From NCBI GenBank assembly GCA_900313295.1, contig OMQS01000064.1, positions 1 to 31,535 of the forward strand: a stretch of DNA of 31,535 nt, given 5' to 3'. The notes below the pieces were generated by a model, which ran no database searches, was not told where the DNA came from, and saw nothing but the letters and a program-made list of their open reading frames with translations. This stretch comes from an uncultured Eubacteriales bacterium. Lineage in GTDB: Bacteria > Bacillota > Clostridia > Oscillospirales > Oscillospiraceae. This document shows, piece after piece, positions 17,037-24,746 of the stretch (positions are counted from its first letter, which is position 1; each line of letters opens with the position of its first letter). A program made the position numbers and the translations under genes.

Positions 17037-18023
17037 TCACAGTATTCTCCGCAAGTTGTTCCAGAAAATGTCCTCCAGCAGTCCCTCGCTGTACCCCCGC
17101 TCCTGCAGCGCTATGTAAAGCAGCGGCACATCCTGCACACCCCGCAGCCCGCCGGCCAGCGCCTCGCATCCGTCCAGATCGCCGCCTATGCACAGCGTCT
17201 TTTCGCCGCCCAGCTCCAGAAAATGCTCTGCATGGGTCACCAGTTCCTCCATCGTCCCTTTCTCGCCCACAAAGTCCCGATACAGGTTCAGCCCCACCAC
17301 GCCGCCGCTGTCACGGATGGCTCTGAACTGGTCATCCGTCAGATTCCGTCGGTGGGCGCAAACGGCTCGTGCGTTGGAATGCGAGGCGACCACCGGCCCA
17401 TGCGCCGTTTTTATAATGTCCCAAAAGCCCACATCGGATATGTGGGACACGTCCGGATATATGCGCAGCGCTTCCATCCGCCGTACAAAGCTTTTTCCTC
17501 TCTCAGACAGTCCCCGCTCCGGCTCCTCGCAGTTGGTGCCGCACAGACTGTTGGCTCTGTTCCATACCGGATTCAGCAGCCGAACGCCCCATTCATGGGC
17601 TGTTTCCAGATTTTTTTCGTCGCATTCCAGCAGATCAGCGCCCTCTATGCTCAATAGCGCCGCCATTTTCCCCTGTCGGATGGCCTCGTCCACCTCCGCC
17701 CCGCTGCGGCAAGGCCGGATGCAGCCGCTGTTTTCCCGCATTTCCAGCAAAAATCGCTCATGCAGCCACCGGCACTGGGCAAGCATCCCGTCCGCCGGAG
17801 CGTTTTTTGCGTCCCAATACAGAGCAAAGAACTGTGCGTATCTTGCGAATCCCCCGCCGCGCACCAGATCAATGTGCCCGCCGTTTTCCCGCAGGCAGCC
17901 GCAGACGGCATAGTACGCCCGCTGCTCCTCAGCGCTCTCCCCCATCTCCAGCGCCGCGTGGCAGCCGGTTTCCTCACAGCGGTATATGGTGTCGCAGTGT
18001 GCGTCAAAATACGGAATTTTCAA
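17037..18023 (-). CDS. membrane dipeptidase family (peptidase M19) enzyme
   Basis: A 328-residue zinc dipeptidase of the renal dipeptidase family. Metal ligands are His9 and Asp11 (DAHCDT), the glutamate in LLSIEGADLL, and histidines in DVSHIS and VASHSN. The start is TTG at 18023, with AGGTGA 7 bases upstream inside the end of yraN. There is no signal peptide, so it acts in the cytoplasm, probably on dipeptides or related amide substrates. It follows yraN after 12 bases in the same operon. Confidence 0.88.
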   Translation of the reverse strand: MKIPYFDAHCDTIYRCEETGCHAALEMGESAEEQRAYYAVCGCLRENGGHIDLVRGGGFARYAQFFALYWDAKNAPADGMLAQCRWLHERFLLEMRENSGCIRPCRSGAEVDEAIRQGKMAALLSIEGADLLECDEKNLETAHEWGVRLLNPVWNRANSLCGTNCEEPERGLSERGKSFVRRMEALRIYPDVSHISDVGFWDIIKTAHGPVVASHSNARAVCAHRRNLTDDQFRAIRDSGGVVGLNLYRDFVGEKGTMEELVTHAEHFLELGGEKTLCIGGDLDGCEALAGGLRGVQDVPLLYIALQERGYSEGLLEDIFWNNLRRIL

Positions 18024-18035
18024 GTTGGGATCACC

Positions 18036-18386
18036 TCAAAATGCATTTTTTATGTACTTAATGCGTTCCAATGCGCCGCTGCCGCTCTGGTAGACCTCCG
18101 CCACATCAAAGCGCATCGGGCAGTCCAGTTCCTTTTCGCTCAGGTAAAACAGCGCCGTTTTGCGGATCCGCTCCTGCTTGGCGGCGTTCACATACTCCCG
18201 CGGCAGCCCCATGGACAGGTTGCTTCGGGTCTTCACCTCCACAAAGCACAGGGTCTTTCCATCCATGGCAATGAGGTCGATCTCCCCGAATCGGCAGTGA
18301 TAGCTGTGCGCCACCAGCCGATACCTGTTTTTCCGCAGATAGTTCGCCACCTGCGCCTCGCCCCATATCCCTACGCTGCGGCTCAT
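18036..18386 (-). CDS. YraN family protein (UPF0102, predicted nuclease fold)
   Basis: A 116-residue protein with the family layout: GIWGEAQVANYL near the N-terminus, then FGEIDLIAMDGKTLCFVEVKTR, an endonuclease-like E-x(n)-D-x(n)-ExK core. The cellular role is not settled. The ATG at 18386 overlaps the rnhB stop by four bases (ATGA) and is preceded by GGGAGG, so it is translationally coupled to rnhB, a frequent neighbour pair. Confidence 0.9.
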   Translation of the reverse strand: MSRSVGIWGEAQVANYLRKNRYRLVAHSYHCRFGEIDLIAMDGKTLCFVEVKTRSNLSMGLPREYVNAAKQERIRKTALFYLSEKELDCPMRFDVAEVYQSGSGALERIKYIKNAF

Positions 18387-19018
18387 GTGTGCTTTTCCTC
18401 CCATTTTTTCAGAAAGCTTTTCCTGTGCTCCGGACAGAATCCATAGGCGTCCAGCATCTCATAGTGCAGCTTGGTGCCGTACCCCTTGTGCTTTGCAAAC
18501 TGATACTGCGGGTACAGTGCCTCCAGCTCTCCGGCCATGAACCGGTCGCGGCTCACCTTGGCCAGAATGGATGCAGCGGCAATGCTGGCGCTTTTTCCGT
18601 CACCGCCCACCACCAGTTTATGCGGCGTTGTGATGGCGGCGCACCGCCCTTTATCCCGATTCCCGTCAACGAGTGCCAGCTCCGGCCGTATGGCAAGGCC
18701 GTCTATGGCCTGCTGCATAGCCTTCATGCGGGCGCTCAATATGTCCGTTGCGTCGATCTCCGCCGCCTCTACCCGCGCCACAGCCCAGCAGACCGCCTTC
18801 TGCGTAATGACATCATACAGGGTTTCCCGCTTTCTCTCCGTCAGCTTCTTGCTGTCGTTCAGTCCCTCGATCTGGCAGTAGGGCGGCAGGATCACCGCCG
18901 CGGCATACACCGGCCCCGCCAGCGGCCCCGCTCCTGCTTCGTCACAGCCGCAGAGGATCTCCGCCCCCCGCTCCATCAGCTCCCGTTCGATCTGCCACAG
19001 GTCTGTTTTTTCGGCCAT
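18383..19018 (-). CDS. rnhB: ribonuclease HII
   Basis: RNase HII nicks at ribonucleotides in DNA and removes RNA of RNA-DNA hybrids. The 211-residue protein has the N-terminal active-site pair Asp26-Glu27 in CGCDEAGAGPLAGPV, the later aspartate in LALVDGN, and ASILAKVSRDRFM, a strong RNase HII signature. The start codon directly follows the rbgA stop, and the end overlaps yraN by four bases. Confidence 0.96.
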   Translation of the reverse strand: MAEKTDLWQIERELMERGAEILCGCDEAGAGPLAGPVYAAAVILPPYCQIEGLNDSKKLTERKRETLYDVITQKAVCWAVARVEAAEIDATDILSARMKAMQQAIDGLAIRPELALVDGNRDKGRCAAITTPHKLVVGGDGKSASIAAASILAKVSRDRFMAGELEALYPQYQFAKHKGYGTKLHYEMLDAYGFCPEHRKSFLKKWEEKHT

Positions 19019-19885
19019 TTATTTCACATCCTCCGCCGTTTCCAGTGTAAAGCGCCCCAGCTTGCCACCCCTGAACTCGTCCAGTAAAACCCGACTCATA
19101 CGCTCGGTGTCCACCTCGGCGCCCCGCATGAGAAAACCCCGCTTGCGTCCGGCGCGGATCAGCAGGTCATAGCCCGATTCGCCCTCCTCGGGAGCGATCT
19201 TGTACCGCTCCTCGATGACCTCGGCGTAGTGCCGCCCCAGGTACTCCATAAGGTAGCTGCCCAGCTCCTCAATGTCCATCACATCGTCCTTGATGGCGCC
19301 GGTAAAGGCCAGACGCATCCCCACGTTCACGTCCTCAAACTTGGGCCACAGAATGCCCGGGGTATCCAGCAGCTCCAGCGTGCTGTCCACCGGCACCCAC
19401 TGCTTGCTTCTTGTCACGCCGGGGCGATCCTCCGCCTTTGCGGTCTTGCGCTTGGCCACCTTATTAATAAAGGTGGATTTTCCCACGTTGGGGATGCCCA
19501 GCACCATCACCCGCACCACGCGCCCCACCTGCCCCTTTTCGGCATAGGCCTGCAGCTTTTCCTTCAGCAGCTCCCGCACGGCGGAGGCAAATTGCGCCGT
19601 ACCCACGCCGTTTTTGGCGTTGGATTCCAGCACCGCGTAGCCTTTTCCTCGGAAATACGCCGCCCAGCGGCTGGTTTCCCTGGGGTCAGCCTGATCCGCC
19701 CGATTCAGCACAATCAGTCGGGGCTTACCCGCCGTCATTTCGTCCACATCGGGATTGCGGCTGGACAGCGGGATCCGTGCGTCCAAAATCTCGCACACGG
19801 CGTCCATGTGCCCCATTTCCGCCACGATCATCCGCTTGGTTTTCGTCATATGTCCCGGGTACCAGGACAGTCCTTGTATCTGCAT
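19019..19885 (-). CDS. ylqF: ribosome biogenesis GTPase YlqF/RbgA
   Basis: A circularly permuted GTPase that acts in late 50S assembly. In the 288-residue protein G4 (LNRADQAD, near residue 60) precedes G1 (GIPNVGKSTF, near 132) and G3 (DTPGILWP, near 174), the order that defines this family. The N-terminal WYPGHMTK is also characteristic. GGGAGGAACC precedes the ATG; pcrA ends 14 bases upstream. rbgA-rnhB-yraN order is widely conserved in Firmicutes. Confidence 0.96.
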   Translation of the reverse strand: MQIQGLSWYPGHMTKTKRMIVAEMGHMDAVCEILDARIPLSSRNPDVDEMTAGKPRLIVLNRADQADPRETSRWAAYFRGKGYAVLESNAKNGVGTAQFASAVRELLKEKLQAYAEKGQVGRVVRVMVLGIPNVGKSTFINKVAKRKTAKAEDRPGVTRSKQWVPVDSTLELLDTPGILWPKFEDVNVGMRLAFTGAIKDDVMDIEELGSYLMEYLGRHYAEVIEERYKIAPEEGESGYDLLIRAGRKRGFLMRGAEVDTERMSRVLLDEFRGGKLGRFTLETAEDVK

Positions 19886-19899
19886 GGTTCCTCCCTATC

Positions 19900-22326
19900 T
19901 CACAGCTTGGTCAGGTGCGCTCCGGCAGCCTTGAGCATCAGCTTCTTGGTGCCCACCTTGTCAAAGGCCACCTCGATCAGCGCATCGCCGCCCATGTGCC
20001 GCACGCTGAGCACCATTCCCTCGCCGAATACGCTGTGCCGCACCTGTTCGCCGGCCTTCAGCTGCATCAGCGGCGCAGACGGTGCCGCCGGCGCATTTCG
20101 ATGTAAAGGCTCTTGCCTTGCCTGCTTATTCGTTTCATAGCCGCGGTACGTTCCCTGTCCGGCATTGCCCCAGCCGCCGCTCCAGTCGTCGTTCCATTGC
20201 GCCGCCCGGCGAGGCTCGGGCTTCCCGATCCACTGCATGTTCTTTTCCGGTATCTCCTCCAGAAAGCGGGACGGCATCTTCGGCTCCGTCTGTCCAAAGA
20301 GCATCCGCTGGCGCACATTGGTCATAGTCAGCTTCTTTCTGGCTCTGGTCATGGCCACATAGCACAGGCGACGCTCCTCCTCCATCTCCTCCTGCTCCCC
20401 CATGGCTCTGTTCCCGGGAAATACTCCCTCGTCCATGCCGGTGACATACACTCGGTCAAATTCCAGCCCCTTGGCGCTGTGCATGGTCATCAGCGTCACG
20501 CAGTTGTCGCTGTCGGACTGCCCGTCCAGATCGGTATACAGCGCCACCTCGTTGAGAAAACCCGCCAAAGACGGATCATCCGGCCCGTTATCCAGAAAGG
20601 CGCTGATACTAGAGGCCAGCTCCTGCACGTTCTCCAGCCGCCCCCGACTCTCCATGTCGTTTTTATCCTGCAGCATCTGCACATAGCCGGTCATCTGGCA
20701 AACCCTGCCGTAAAACTCCACCAGTTCCAGATTGTCGCACAGGGTACGCAGCTCCATGATAAGCTGCGCAAACTCCTCCATCCGCGCACCGGCACTCTTC
20801 AGCTCCGGATATTTGCCCGCGTTAGAAACGATCTCAAACAGGGAGCGCCCCTCCGCAGCAGCCAGAGCCTGTGCCTTTTCCAGCGAAGTGCCGCCGATCT
20901 TCCGCGCCGGCACATTGATGATACGCCGCAGCCGCAGGTCGTCCGCCGGATTGCAGATGACGCACAGATACGCCAGCATATCCTTCACTTCCGCTCGGTC
21001 GAAGAACTTCACGCCGCCCACGATCTTATACGGCACACCGTTGCGCTTGAAGGCGTATTCCAAAGCGTTGGACTGGGCGTTCATCCGGTACAAAATGGCG
21101 TTATCCTTCCAGTTTGCCCCCCGATTATAGGCCGTCATGATGTCCCCCACCACGAAATTCGCCTCGTCGCTCTCGTTGTAGCAGGTCTTCACCGTCACAG
21201 GATCTCCCGCGCCGTTCTGTGTCCACAGGGTCTTTCCCTTACGCCCCTCGTTGTTGCGGATCACAGCATTGGCAGCGTCCAGAATATTTTGTGTAGAGCG
21301 GTAATTCTGCTCCAGCCGGATGGTGCGGGCGTTTTTATACCGCTGCTCAAAGCTGAGTATATTGGTAATATCCGCCCCGCGGAAGCGATAAATACTCTGA
21401 TCGTCGTCGCCCACCACGCAGATGTTCCCGTGGCCGCCCGTCAGCAGACCCGCCAGCAAAAATTGCAGATGATTCGTGTCCTGATACTCATCGATCAGTA
21501 TGTAGCGGAATTTATTTTGATAGTATTCTCTGACCTCTCTGTCGCTCTGCAGCAGCGTCACCGTGTGCAGAATGATGTCGTCAAAGTCCAGCGCATTGGC
21601 TTCCCGCAGTTTTTTATTGTAAAGCCTATACACTTTACCGATCCTTATTTTCCGCCAATCTCCCCGCTGTTCCCACAGCTGGCAGAACTCCTCCGGCGAC
21701 TGCATCTCTCCCTTTGCGTTGGAGATGACCGCCAGCAGCTCGCGGGCGGGAAATTGCTTTTCCTCCATTCCCAGTTCCTTGAGAATGTCCTTCAGCACCC
21801 GCTTGGAGTCGTCGGTGTCGTAGATGGTAAAGTTGCGGTCATAGCCCAGTTTGTCAATGTCCCGCCGCAGAATGCGCACGCAGGCGGCGTGGAAGGTGGC
21901 CGCCCACACGTCCAGCGCCTCCTCCCCCAGCATCCGCTCCAAACGCTCCTTCAACTCTCCGGCGGCCTTGTTGGTGAAGGTGATGGCCAGCACTTCCCAC
22001 GGCCGCGCCGGCTGCACGGCGCAGAGATACTGCATCAGCGGCCGCATCTCCTCCTGTGGGTTCTCCGCATACTGCTCCAGAAACGCCACCTCGTCCTCCG
22101 AAATGGGGACGGGGATCTCCTCCGTGTCGCTGCCCCGCCCATAGCGCAGCAGGTTCGCCACTCGATTTATCAGCACCGTGGTCTTGCCGGAGCCGGCGCC
22201 TGCCAGCAGCAGCAGCGGCCCCTCCGTGGTCAGCACGCCCTCCCGCTGCATGGGATTCAGTTTTTGATAATCCGTCGCAATAGCCTTGCGGCGTGCGGCG
22301 ACAAATTTTCTCTCTAATTCGTTCAT
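19900..22326 (-). CDS. pcrA: UvrD/PcrA-type ATP-dependent DNA helicase
   Basis: Superfamily 1A 3'-5' helicase for repair and removal of blocked complexes. The 808-residue protein has Walker A AGAGSGKT (42-49), motif II region YILIDEYQDTN, VGDDDQSIYRFRGA (motif III), the QNYRS motif, MTMHSAKGLEFDRVY (motif V) and CYVAMTRARKKL (motif VI). The C-terminal 130 residues include a Gln/Trp-rich linker and a Tudor-like end (GEQVRHSVFGEGMV) as in PcrA. The ATG at 22326 has only a weak ribosome site; it overlaps the stop of a six-codon reading frame (22343-22323) that has a good one. Three LexA-like boxes stand between it and the divergent SOS cassette. Confidence 0.95.
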   Translation of the reverse strand: MNELERKFVAARRKAIATDYQKLNPMQREGVLTTEGPLLLLAGAGSGKTTVLINRVANLLRYGRGSDTEEIPVPISEDEVAFLEQYAENPQEEMRPLMQYLCAVQPARPWEVLAITFTNKAAGELKERLERMLGEEALDVWAATFHAACVRILRRDIDKLGYDRNFTIYDTDDSKRVLKDILKELGMEEKQFPARELLAVISNAKGEMQSPEEFCQLWEQRGDWRKIRIGKVYRLYNKKLREANALDFDDIILHTVTLLQSDREVREYYQNKFRYILIDEYQDTNHLQFLLAGLLTGGHGNICVVGDDDQSIYRFRGADITNILSFEQRYKNARTIRLEQNYRSTQNILDAANAVIRNNEGRKGKTLWTQNGAGDPVTVKTCYNESDEANFVVGDIMTAYNRGANWKDNAILYRMNAQSNALEYAFKRNGVPYKIVGGVKFFDRAEVKDMLAYLCVICNPADDLRLRRIINVPARKIGGTSLEKAQALAAAEGRSLFEIVSNAGKYPELKSAGARMEEFAQLIMELRTLCDNLELVEFYGRVCQMTGYVQMLQDKNDMESRGRLENVQELASSISAFLDNGPDDPSLAGFLNEVALYTDLDGQSDSDNCVTLMTMHSAKGLEFDRVYVTGMDEGVFPGNRAMGEQEEMEEERRLCYVAMTRARKKLTMTNVRQRMLFGQTEPKMPSRFLEEIPEKNMQWIGKPEPRRAAQWNDDWSGGWGNAGQGTYRGYETNKQARQEPLHRNAPAAPSAPLMQLKAGEQVRHSVFGEGMVLSVRHMGGDALIEVAFDKVGTKKLMLKAAGAHLTKL

Positions 22327-22343
22327 ATCGGCCTCGCTCTCAT
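22323..22343 (-). CDS. six-codon leader minicistron coupled to pcrA
   Basis: ATG at 22343 encodes M-R-A-R-P-I and stops at TGA 22325-22323, sharing ATGA with the pcrA start. AGGAG sits about 7 bases before it, much better placed than anything before pcrA itself. Likely role: ribosomes ending here restart on pcrA. Two of six codons are for Arg, including an AGA and an AGG. Confidence 0.45.
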   Translation of the reverse strand: MRARPI

Positions 22344-22355
22344 GATTTCTCTCCT

Positions 22356-22384
22356 ATTTTATATCAAATCTTCCGGCCGGTCAA
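22356..22384 (-). promoter_or_regulatory. promoter of pcrA
   Basis: On the minus strand TTGACC (22384-22379), a 17-base spacer and TAAAAT (22361-22356). Predicted transcription begins only a few bases before the AGGAG of the leader minicistron. Confidence 0.7.
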
Positions 22385-22403
22385 CCGCTGAAATAAAAAA
22401 TTA

Positions 22404-22415
22404 GAAATTTTGTTC
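22404..22415. promoter_or_regulatory. LexA-like box 1 (one mismatch)
   Basis: GAAA-TTTT-GTTC, followed by G, differs from GAAC-N4-GTTC by one base. It lies 9 bases upstream of the -35 of the plus-strand promoter and 20 bases upstream of the pcrA -35. Confidence 0.45.
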
Positions 22416-22424
22416 GATTTCCTC

Positions 22425-22453
22425 TTGACAAGAACGCCTGTTCGATTTATAAT
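22425..22453 (+). promoter_or_regulatory. consensus promoter of the SOS-type cassette
   Basis: Perfect TTGACA (22425-22430), 17-base spacer and perfect TATAAT (22448-22453). A promoter this strong is expected to need repression; a LexA-like box fills the spacer. Confidence 0.92.
22432..22443. promoter_or_regulatory. LexA-like box 2, inside the promoter spacer
   Basis: GAAC-GCCT-GTTC followed by G is a perfect Gram-positive SOS palindrome lying exactly between -35 and -10. A repressor bound here would block RNA polymerase. Confidence 0.8.
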
Positions 22454-22460
22454 CCACATA

Positions 22461-22472
22461 GAACAAAAGTTT
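22461..22472. promoter_or_regulatory. LexA-like box 3, near the transcription start
   Basis: GAAC-AAAA-GTTT followed by G fits the clostridial SOS box GAAC-N4-GTTT. It covers the predicted start site and precedes the GGAGG of the microprotein gene. Confidence 0.7.
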
Positions 22473-22490
22473 GATTTGGAGGAACCAGCT

Positions 22491-22604
22491 ATGACTACTT
22501 TCGGATGCATCATCTCCATCATCGGCGCCGCCGCCCTCTCCATTCAGCTCACGCGTCTGGTGGCTTGGATGGATCGTCCTCGCCGCAGCCGCAGCGCCGC
22601 CTGA
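22491..22604 (+). CDS. 37-residue membrane microprotein, probably SOS-controlled
   Basis: The ATG at 22491 has GGAGG (22478-22482) 8 bases upstream and follows the LexA-box promoter. The product has one hydrophobic helix (about residues 4-25, containing IISIIGAAALSI), then Trp, Met, Asp and an Arg-rich tail. The stop is one base before the radical-SAM start, so the two are coupled. No family was recognised. Size, topology and regulation recall SOS-induced small membrane proteins such as division inhibitors or TisB-like peptides, but that is analogy only. Confidence 0.65.
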   Translation: MTTFGCIISIIGAAALSIQLTRLVAWMDRPRRSRSAA

Positions 22605-22605
22605 C

Positions 22606-23874
22606 ATGGATCTTCTGGAAAAGCTGACCATTCTCACGGACGCCGCCAAATATGATGCCTCCTGCACTTCCAGCGGCGTCAGCCGCGGCTTTCAGGCCGG
22701 CAAGATCGGCAATACGTCCTCCTCGGTGGCCGGCTGCTGCCACAGCTTTTCCGCTGACGGCCGCTGCATCTCCCTGCTGAAGGTGCTCATGACCAACTGC
22801 TGCGTGTATGACTGCAAATACTGCGTCAACCGCCGCAGTAACGACACCCGCCGCGCCGCCTTCACGCCCCGAGAGCTGGCGGAGCTGACCATCCAGTTCT
22901 ACCGCCGCAATTATATCGAGGGGCTGTTCCTCTCCAGCGGCGTCCTGCGCGATCCGGACTATACCACCCAGCGCATGATCGAGACTCTGCGCCTTCTGCG
23001 GCAGGAGTACGGCTTCAACGGCTATATCCACGCCAAGGCCATTCCCGGCGCAAACCCCGAGCTTGTCCGTCAGCTGGGCTTTCTGGCCGATCGGCTCAGT
23101 GTAAATATCGAGCTGCCGTCCCAAAAGGGGCTGGCCGCCCTCGCGCCCGATAAGACCAAAGCATCCATTCTATCCCCCATGCGGCTCATTCGGGAGCAGG
23201 GTCAGCAGAACAAAGAGGAGCTGGTCAAGTACCGCCACGCCCCCGCCTTTGCTCCGGCCGGTCAAAGCACCCAGCTCATCGTAGGCGCCACCGACGACAG
23301 CGACCGCCATATTCTCCATCTGACGGAATCGTTGTATAGCCGCTACCGGCTCAAGCGGGTTTTCTACTCCGCCTATGTCCCCGTGGTGGAAAACCCTCTG
23401 CTCCCCGCCCTGCACACAAAGCCGCCCCTGCTGCGGGAGCACCGACTGTATCAGGCGGACTGGCTCCTGCGCTTTTACGGCTTCCGTGCCGAAGAGCTGC
23501 TGGACGTTTCCCACCCGAATTTTGATCCCATGCTGGATCCCAAGTGCTACTGGGCCATTACGCATCCGGAGCAGTTTCCCGTGGAGATCATGTCTGCCGA
23601 TTTGGATCGGCTCTTGCGTGTGCCCGGCATCGGCCCCACCGGTGCCCGACGCATCCTGTCTGCCCGCCGCACCGGTCTGCTGCGGTTTGGAGATCTGCAC
23701 AAAATGGGCATCGTTCTCAAGCGGGCACAGTTTTTTATTTTATGCGGCGGCCGTATGCGGGAGGGTCTTCGCTTCTCCGCCGAGACCTTGACCCGCCAAC
23801 TGCAGGCCGTAGAACGCGGCAGTCTGCCCTCCTCGGCTGCGCAGCAGCTATCTCTTTTTGACGCCACGGGGTGA
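22606..23874 (+). CDS. putative DNA modification/repair radical SAM protein (TIGR03916-like)
   Basis: A 422-residue radical SAM enzyme: Cys66, Cys70 and Cys73 (CVYDCKYC) form the C-x3-C-x2-C cluster site, with further conserved cysteines near 44-45 (AGCCHSF). A helix-hairpin-helix DNA-binding motif occurs late (VPGIGPTGARRIL). Length, HhH and the downstream partner gene match the TIGR03916 family, annotated as putative DNA repair; its reaction is not established. It resembles spore photoproduct lyase only at the level of being a radical SAM DNA enzyme. The C-terminus ends in a short LSLFDATG, resembling a beta-clamp-binding QLSLF sequence. It is the second gene of the LexA-box operon. Confidence 0.87.
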   Translation: MDLLEKLTILTDAAKYDASCTSSGVSRGFQAGKIGNTSSSVAGCCHSFSADGRCISLLKVLMTNCCVYDCKYCVNRRSNDTRRAAFTPRELAELTIQFYRRNYIEGLFLSSGVLRDPDYTTQRMIETLRLLRQEYGFNGYIHAKAIPGANPELVRQLGFLADRLSVNIELPSQKGLAALAPDKTKASILSPMRLIREQGQQNKEELVKYRHAPAFAPAGQSTQLIVGATDDSDRHILHLTESLYSRYRLKRVFYSAYVPVVENPLLPALHTKPPLLREHRLYQADWLLRFYGFRAEELLDVSHPNFDPMLDPKCYWAITHPEQFPVEIMSADLDRLLRVPGIGPTGARRILSARRTGLLRFGDLHKMGIVLKRAQFFILCGGRMREGLRFSAETLTRQLQAVERGSLPSSAAQQLSLFDATG

Positions 23875-24746
23875 AAAAAATGTCCTGGATCGATATGGTT
23901 TATGAATATGACGGCAGCTATGAAGGCTTCCTGTGCTGCATTTTTGAAAGCTATGTAAACAGGGAATTCCCCATTGCCTTTGCCTGCAATGAGGAATTCC
24001 CTGTTCTCTCCCTCTATTCCGTTCGCAGCGTTGAAACCGATCTTGCCCACAGCAGCCGCATCCTGCGCAGCATAACCGAGCGCTCTCCCCGCGCCGCCCG
24101 CCTGCTTTACCGCGCCTTTCACACCTGCATGGATAACAGAGAGGCTTGCCTGTACCGCTTCGTGCAGAAGCTCTATGCCGACGGCCCCCAGTTTCTGCGC
24201 CGTCCGTCAGATGACGCCTGCTTCCCCCTGTATAAGGCCGTTCGCCATCTGTCCGGAGAACTGGAAAAACTCCGCGGCTTCGTTCGTTTTTCGGATTACA
24301 GCGGTGTTTTGGGTGCCGAGATCCGGCCGAAAAATCGGGTGCTCCCCTTTCTGCGCCGCTATTTCTGCGAACGCTATGCCAACGAATCCTTTTTCCTGTA
24401 TGACCGCACCCACGGCGAGCTGCTTCTTTACAGCGGCGGCCGCTCCCGCATCGTGCAGGCCGATTCCCTGACCCTTGCGCCGCCGGATGAACAGGAAGCG
24501 CAGTATCGCAGGCTCTGGAAAGCCTTTTTTGACACCGTGGCCATCGAGGATCGCCGCAACGAGCGCTGCCAAAACACATTCCTCCCCAAACGCTATCGCA
24601 GCACCATGACGGAGTTTCAGTCCGAGGCCGCCTTCATTCCCGAAGCATCTCCCGCAGATGCGTCACTCCCTTCCGCTCCAAACGGGACACCTGCACCTGA
24701 GATACCCCCAGTATCCGAGCCGCCTGCTCCTGTGTCATGCACTTAA
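23871..24746 (+). CDS. TIGR03915-like putative DNA metabolism protein
   Basis: The usual partner of the TIGR03916-type radical SAM protein, annotated as a probable DNA metabolism protein with a uracil-glycosylase-like fold suggested for some members. Seen are MVYEYDGSYEGFLCCIFES near the start and FVRFSDYSGVLGAEIRPKN in the middle, with FLPKRYRSTMTEF near 236-248. GTG 23871 overlaps the upstream stop by four bases; an ATG at 23880 is an alternative. The family normally ends close to the MTEF; here about 43 extra residues, rich in Pro, Ala and Ser, are read from the antisense strand of the sigF 3' end. That overhang is probably neutral. Confidence 0.8.
   Translation: MKKMSWIDMVYEYDGSYEGFLCCIFESYVNREFPIAFACNEEFPVLSLYSVRSVETDLAHSSRILRSITERSPRAARLLYRAFHTCMDNREACLYRFVQKLYADGPQFLRRPSDDACFPLYKAVRHLSGELEKLRGFVRFSDYSGVLGAEIRPKNRVLPFLRRYFCERYANESFFLYDRTHGELLLYSGGRSRIVQADSLTLAPPDEQEAQYRRLWKAFFDTVAIEDRRNERCQNTFLPKRYRSTMTEFQSEAAFIPEASPADASLPSAPNGTPAPEIPPVSEPPAPVSCT

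Noticed and set aside
20113..22317. A 734-codon open frame on the plus strand
   Set aside because: Antisense of pcrA; the sense strand has every helicase motif.
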